A stretch of DNA of 64,000 nucleotides from Pseudomonadota bacterium (lineage in GTDB: Bacteria; Pseudomonadota; Gammaproteobacteria; Burkholderiales; Casimicrobiaceae), in the NCBI GenBank assembly GCA_018241745.1, contig JAFEDG010000147.1, positions 38,255 through 102,254 on the forward strand, in the 5' to 3' direction. Both the position numbers and the translations under genes were made by a program. How positions within the stretch are numbered: the first letter of the stretch is position 1; each line of letters starts with the position of its first letter. The notes beneath the pieces are model-generated. The model made no database searches. It was not told the DNA's origin and worked only from the letters and a program-made list of their open reading frames with translations. Shown piece by piece: positions 62,472 to 64,000 of the stretch.

Positions 62472-62942
62472 TCAGGGCGTGGGCACCTGCGCGAACGTGA
62501 CCTTGACGATCTGGCGTTCCTCATCGTCAGCGATCGCGGCGATCGCCCGCTCCGCCTGCGCGTAGGAGGCGGCGTGTTCCGCCGCGCGCCCGGCGACCGC
62601 CGCGGCGTGCGCGTGGATGGCATGCGTGAACGCGATCTCCCAGTCCGCGGTATCCCGCTGCGTGAAGAAACGGTGCATCGTCTCCGCGTTGGCCCACGCG
62701 GAATCCTTGAGCCCCAGCAACGCGTGGACGTGGGCGACCAGCATCGTCGCGCGCGCGGCATTGAGCTCGTCGCCGATATCGCGCCACAGCCACGCCGACG
62801 CGTGCGCGGCGTCCAGCATCTCGCGGTTCTCCGCGGCGCCGCGCGGCTGCTCCACGAGCGCCCACGCGCGATTGTTGGCCTGCGCGGCAAGCTTGCGGCG
62901 CGCCAGCGCGAGATCGTCCGGCGACAACGTCGGTTGCGTCAT
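62472..62942 (-). CDS. Hypothetical helical protein
   Basis: This 156-residue protein is not one I recognise. It is predicted entirely helical and rich in Ala, with repeated pairs such as HASAWLWRDIGDELNAARATMLVAH and HAIHAHAAAVAGRAAEHAASYA in segments (shown in part) that suggest TPR-like helical hairpins. ATG 62942 starts MTQPTLSPDDL. It lies between a VOC protein gene and queF with gaps of 10 and 5 bases, so all are probably on one transcript. No signal peptide or membrane segment. Confidence 0.75.
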   Translation of the reverse strand: MTQPTLSPDDLALARRKLAAQANNRAWALVEQPRGAAENREMLDAAHASAWLWRDIGDELNAARATMLVAHVHALLGLKDSAWANAETMHRFFTQRDTADWEIAFTHAIHAHAAAVAGRAAEHAASYAQAERAIAAIADDEERQIVKVTFAQVPTP

Positions 62943-62952
62943 GACTTGGCTC

Positions 62953-63339
62953 CTATTGGCCCGCAGGCGGTTGCCACAGCTCGACCTTGTTGCCTTCCGG
63001 ATCGACGACCCAGCCGAACTTGCCGTATTCGGAATCGTCCGTCTTGTCGAGCACGTTGCAACCTTCGTCGCGCAACGCGCGCAGCAGCGCGTCGAGATCG
63101 TCGACGCGATAGTTGACCATGAACGGCGCGTTGCTCGGCGCGAAGTGATCACTGCCGGCCTTGCCGATCGACCACACGGTCATGCCGCCGGTGGGCTTGC
63201 CGTCGGCATCCGTCCACGTGAACGCCGTACCGCCCCAGTCCTGCACGTCGATGCCGAGGTGGCGCTGGTACCAGGCGCGCAGCGCGACAGGATCGTTCGC
63301 GTGGAAGAAGATGCCGCCGATGCCGGTCACGCGTTTCAT
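62953..63339 (-). CDS. VOC-family (glyoxalase-like) protein
   Basis: This 128-residue protein has the vicinal-oxygen-chelate fold with two beta-alpha-beta-beta-beta units. It starts MKRVTGIGGIFFHANDPVALRAWYQRHLG and ends with GWVVDPEGNKVELWQPP, where the glutamate of VELWQ is a metal ligand in the family. The middle has DDLDALLRALRDEGC. The family includes glyoxalases, dioxygenases and antibiotic-binding proteins; the function here is open. It sits between a SnoaL-like gene and a helical hypothetical gene. Confidence 0.85.
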   Translation of the reverse strand: MKRVTGIGGIFFHANDPVALRAWYQRHLGIDVQDWGGTAFTWTDADGKPTGGMTVWSIGKAGSDHFAPSNAPFMVNYRVDDLDALLRALRDEGCNVLDKTDDSEYGKFGWVVDPEGNKVELWQPPAGQ

Positions 63340-63374
63340 GGTCGTGTCCTCCTCGTGGTGCGCGCAAGCGCCCG

Positions 63375-63773
63375 TCATGCCGGCGGAGGCGCCGCGACGC
63401 GGGTCGAATGCAGGAACGTCAGCCGCCACATGCCCTGCGCGCGTCGCAGCACCGCGGTCTCGAGCCAGGACATCGGCGCCGGTTCCGCCGTTGGCGTGGC
63501 TGCGATCGAGCCGACGTTCACGTAAGCGACGACGCCCAGGTCGCCTCCGACGCTGACTTCCGGCTCCGTGACGGACCACTGGTAGCGCTTGCCCTCGTCA
63601 TGCAGCCGCGCCAGCAGGCCCAGCAATTCGTCGCCGGACATCCGCACGCCATTCTCGAACGCGTGGAAGTCTTCCGCCACATAACGCCGCGCACCGGCGC
63701 GGTCGTTGCGCTGGATGGCCGCGAAGAGATCCACAACGGCTGCGAGGGCCGCTTGTTTATCGCCCATTGTCAT
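63375..63773 (-). CDS. SnoaL/NTF2-like protein (DUF4440 type)
   Basis: This 132-residue protein has the NTF2-like fold pattern: an N-terminal helix (ALAAVVDLFAAIQRNDRAGA), YVAEDFHAFENGVRMSGDELLGLL, and beta strands to WRLTFLHSTRV. Such proteins often bind small molecules or act as uncharacterised enzymes. The ATG overlaps the stop of the gene entering from the right (ATGA). The VOC gene follows after 35 bases. Function unknown. Confidence 0.8.
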   Translation of the reverse strand: MTMGDKQAALAAVVDLFAAIQRNDRAGARRYVAEDFHAFENGVRMSGDELLGLLARLHDEGKRYQWSVTEPEVSVGGDLGVVAYVNVGSIAATPTAEPAPMSWLETAVLRRAQGMWRLTFLHSTRVAAPPPA

Positions 63774-64000
63774 GAACGCGGCTTCCTTGTCTTCGATTTC
63801 GGTGCGGCCCGGGGCGTGGAGCCTGCCGTCGCCTTCACCTTGGGCAGCGGCAGCGCCTGCGCGGTCACGACGAACGCGCGCCGCAGCCGCTCGCGATCGT
63901 CCAGCACGTCGTCGATGTGGAAATGCGGCTTGGCCCCGGGATACGGGAATCCTTCCGTCACGTCACCGAGCGCCGCGCGACCTTCGGCGGTCGGCTTCAG
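63770..64000 (-). CDS. Partial gene entering from the right window edge, unknown function
   Basis: The frame is open from the window edge (LKPTAEGRAALGDV...) to its stop at 63770, giving about 76 C-terminal residues; a GTG at 63961 could be an internal start but the reading continues past the edge. The tail after about 40 residues is basic and Pro/Ala-rich (STPRAAPKSKTRKPRS). The segment FPYPGAKPHFHIDDVLDDR is not one I can place. Its stop overlaps the start of the SnoaL-like gene by 4 bases. Confidence 0.55.
   Translation of the reverse strand: MKPTAEGRAALGDVTEGFPYPGAKPHFHIDDVLDDRERLRRAFVVTAQALPLPKVKATAGSTPRAAPKSKTRKPRS

Overview
The window is GC-rich (roughly 70 percent) chromosomal DNA from a betaproteobacterium, most likely Burkholderiales. 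The evidence is gene order and family content: a his operon running hisG-D-C-B-H-A-F-I-E and continuing into hinT and tatABC; petABC followed by sspA and sspB; clpA-clpS beside a cold-shock gene; pcnB-folK-deoxynucleoside kinase; xseB-ispA-dxs-folE2; a Bug/TctC binding protein; and an ftrABCD iron system. There is no prophage, insertion sequence, CRISPR array or rRNA. Almost every base is coding, and many neighbours overlap by ATGA, GTGA or TTGA.

Layout. 1-1503: a LytS/LytTR-type two-component pair (regulator cut by the window edge). 1613-5524: xseB-ispA-dxs-folE2 operon (isoprenoid precursors, folate). 5580-8896: a divergent Rieske oxygenase with a long G-rich leader, a FUSC membrane protein and a sulfurtransferase. 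9119-14350: a small membrane protein, isocitrate lyase with a repeat-rich upstream region, clpA/clpS, a cold-shock protein. 14520-18797: rluE-pcnB-folK-deoxynucleoside kinase, then an orphan TctC. 18844-21987: methyltransferase, a remnant that looks like an internally deleted OsmC-family gene, an AraC regulator and an EamA transporter. 21984-26252: an adaptor/ATPase/two-permease ABC export system. 26349-30587: iron import (ftrABCD) back to back with iron storage (bfd, bfr). 30563-38853: hydrolase, lipoprotein, dnaE, MFS transporter, quinone oxidoreductase, P-loop kinase, SDR. 38907-42084: a lysine catabolism module (lysine 6-dehydrogenase-like enzyme, amaB-type aldehyde dehydrogenase, divergent AsnC regulator). 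42094-43523: two exported proteins of unknown role. 43607-46126: an arsenic operon arsR-arsI-arsC-aqpS-arsN1. 46189-47188: tRNA-Thr and an IPTL-CTERM-like surface protein. 47309-51233: sspB, sspA and the cytochrome bc1 complex. 51536-54776: a DegS-like protease, tatCBA and hinT. 54884-61538: histidine biosynthesis. 61630-64000: queF and four small genes.

How the parts work together. The ars operon lacks arsM, arsB and acr3, and combines C-As bond cleavage (ArsI), arsenate reduction (ArsC), arsenite exit by a channel (AqpS) and N-acetylation of an arsenical antibiotic (ArsN1). That suggests a defence against microbially made organoarsenicals. Iron uptake and storage share one control region. 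An 18-bp inverted repeat supplies the stop codon of hisE and separates the his genes from hinT-tat. All functional names rest on motif and family recognition by eye; no database search was run.
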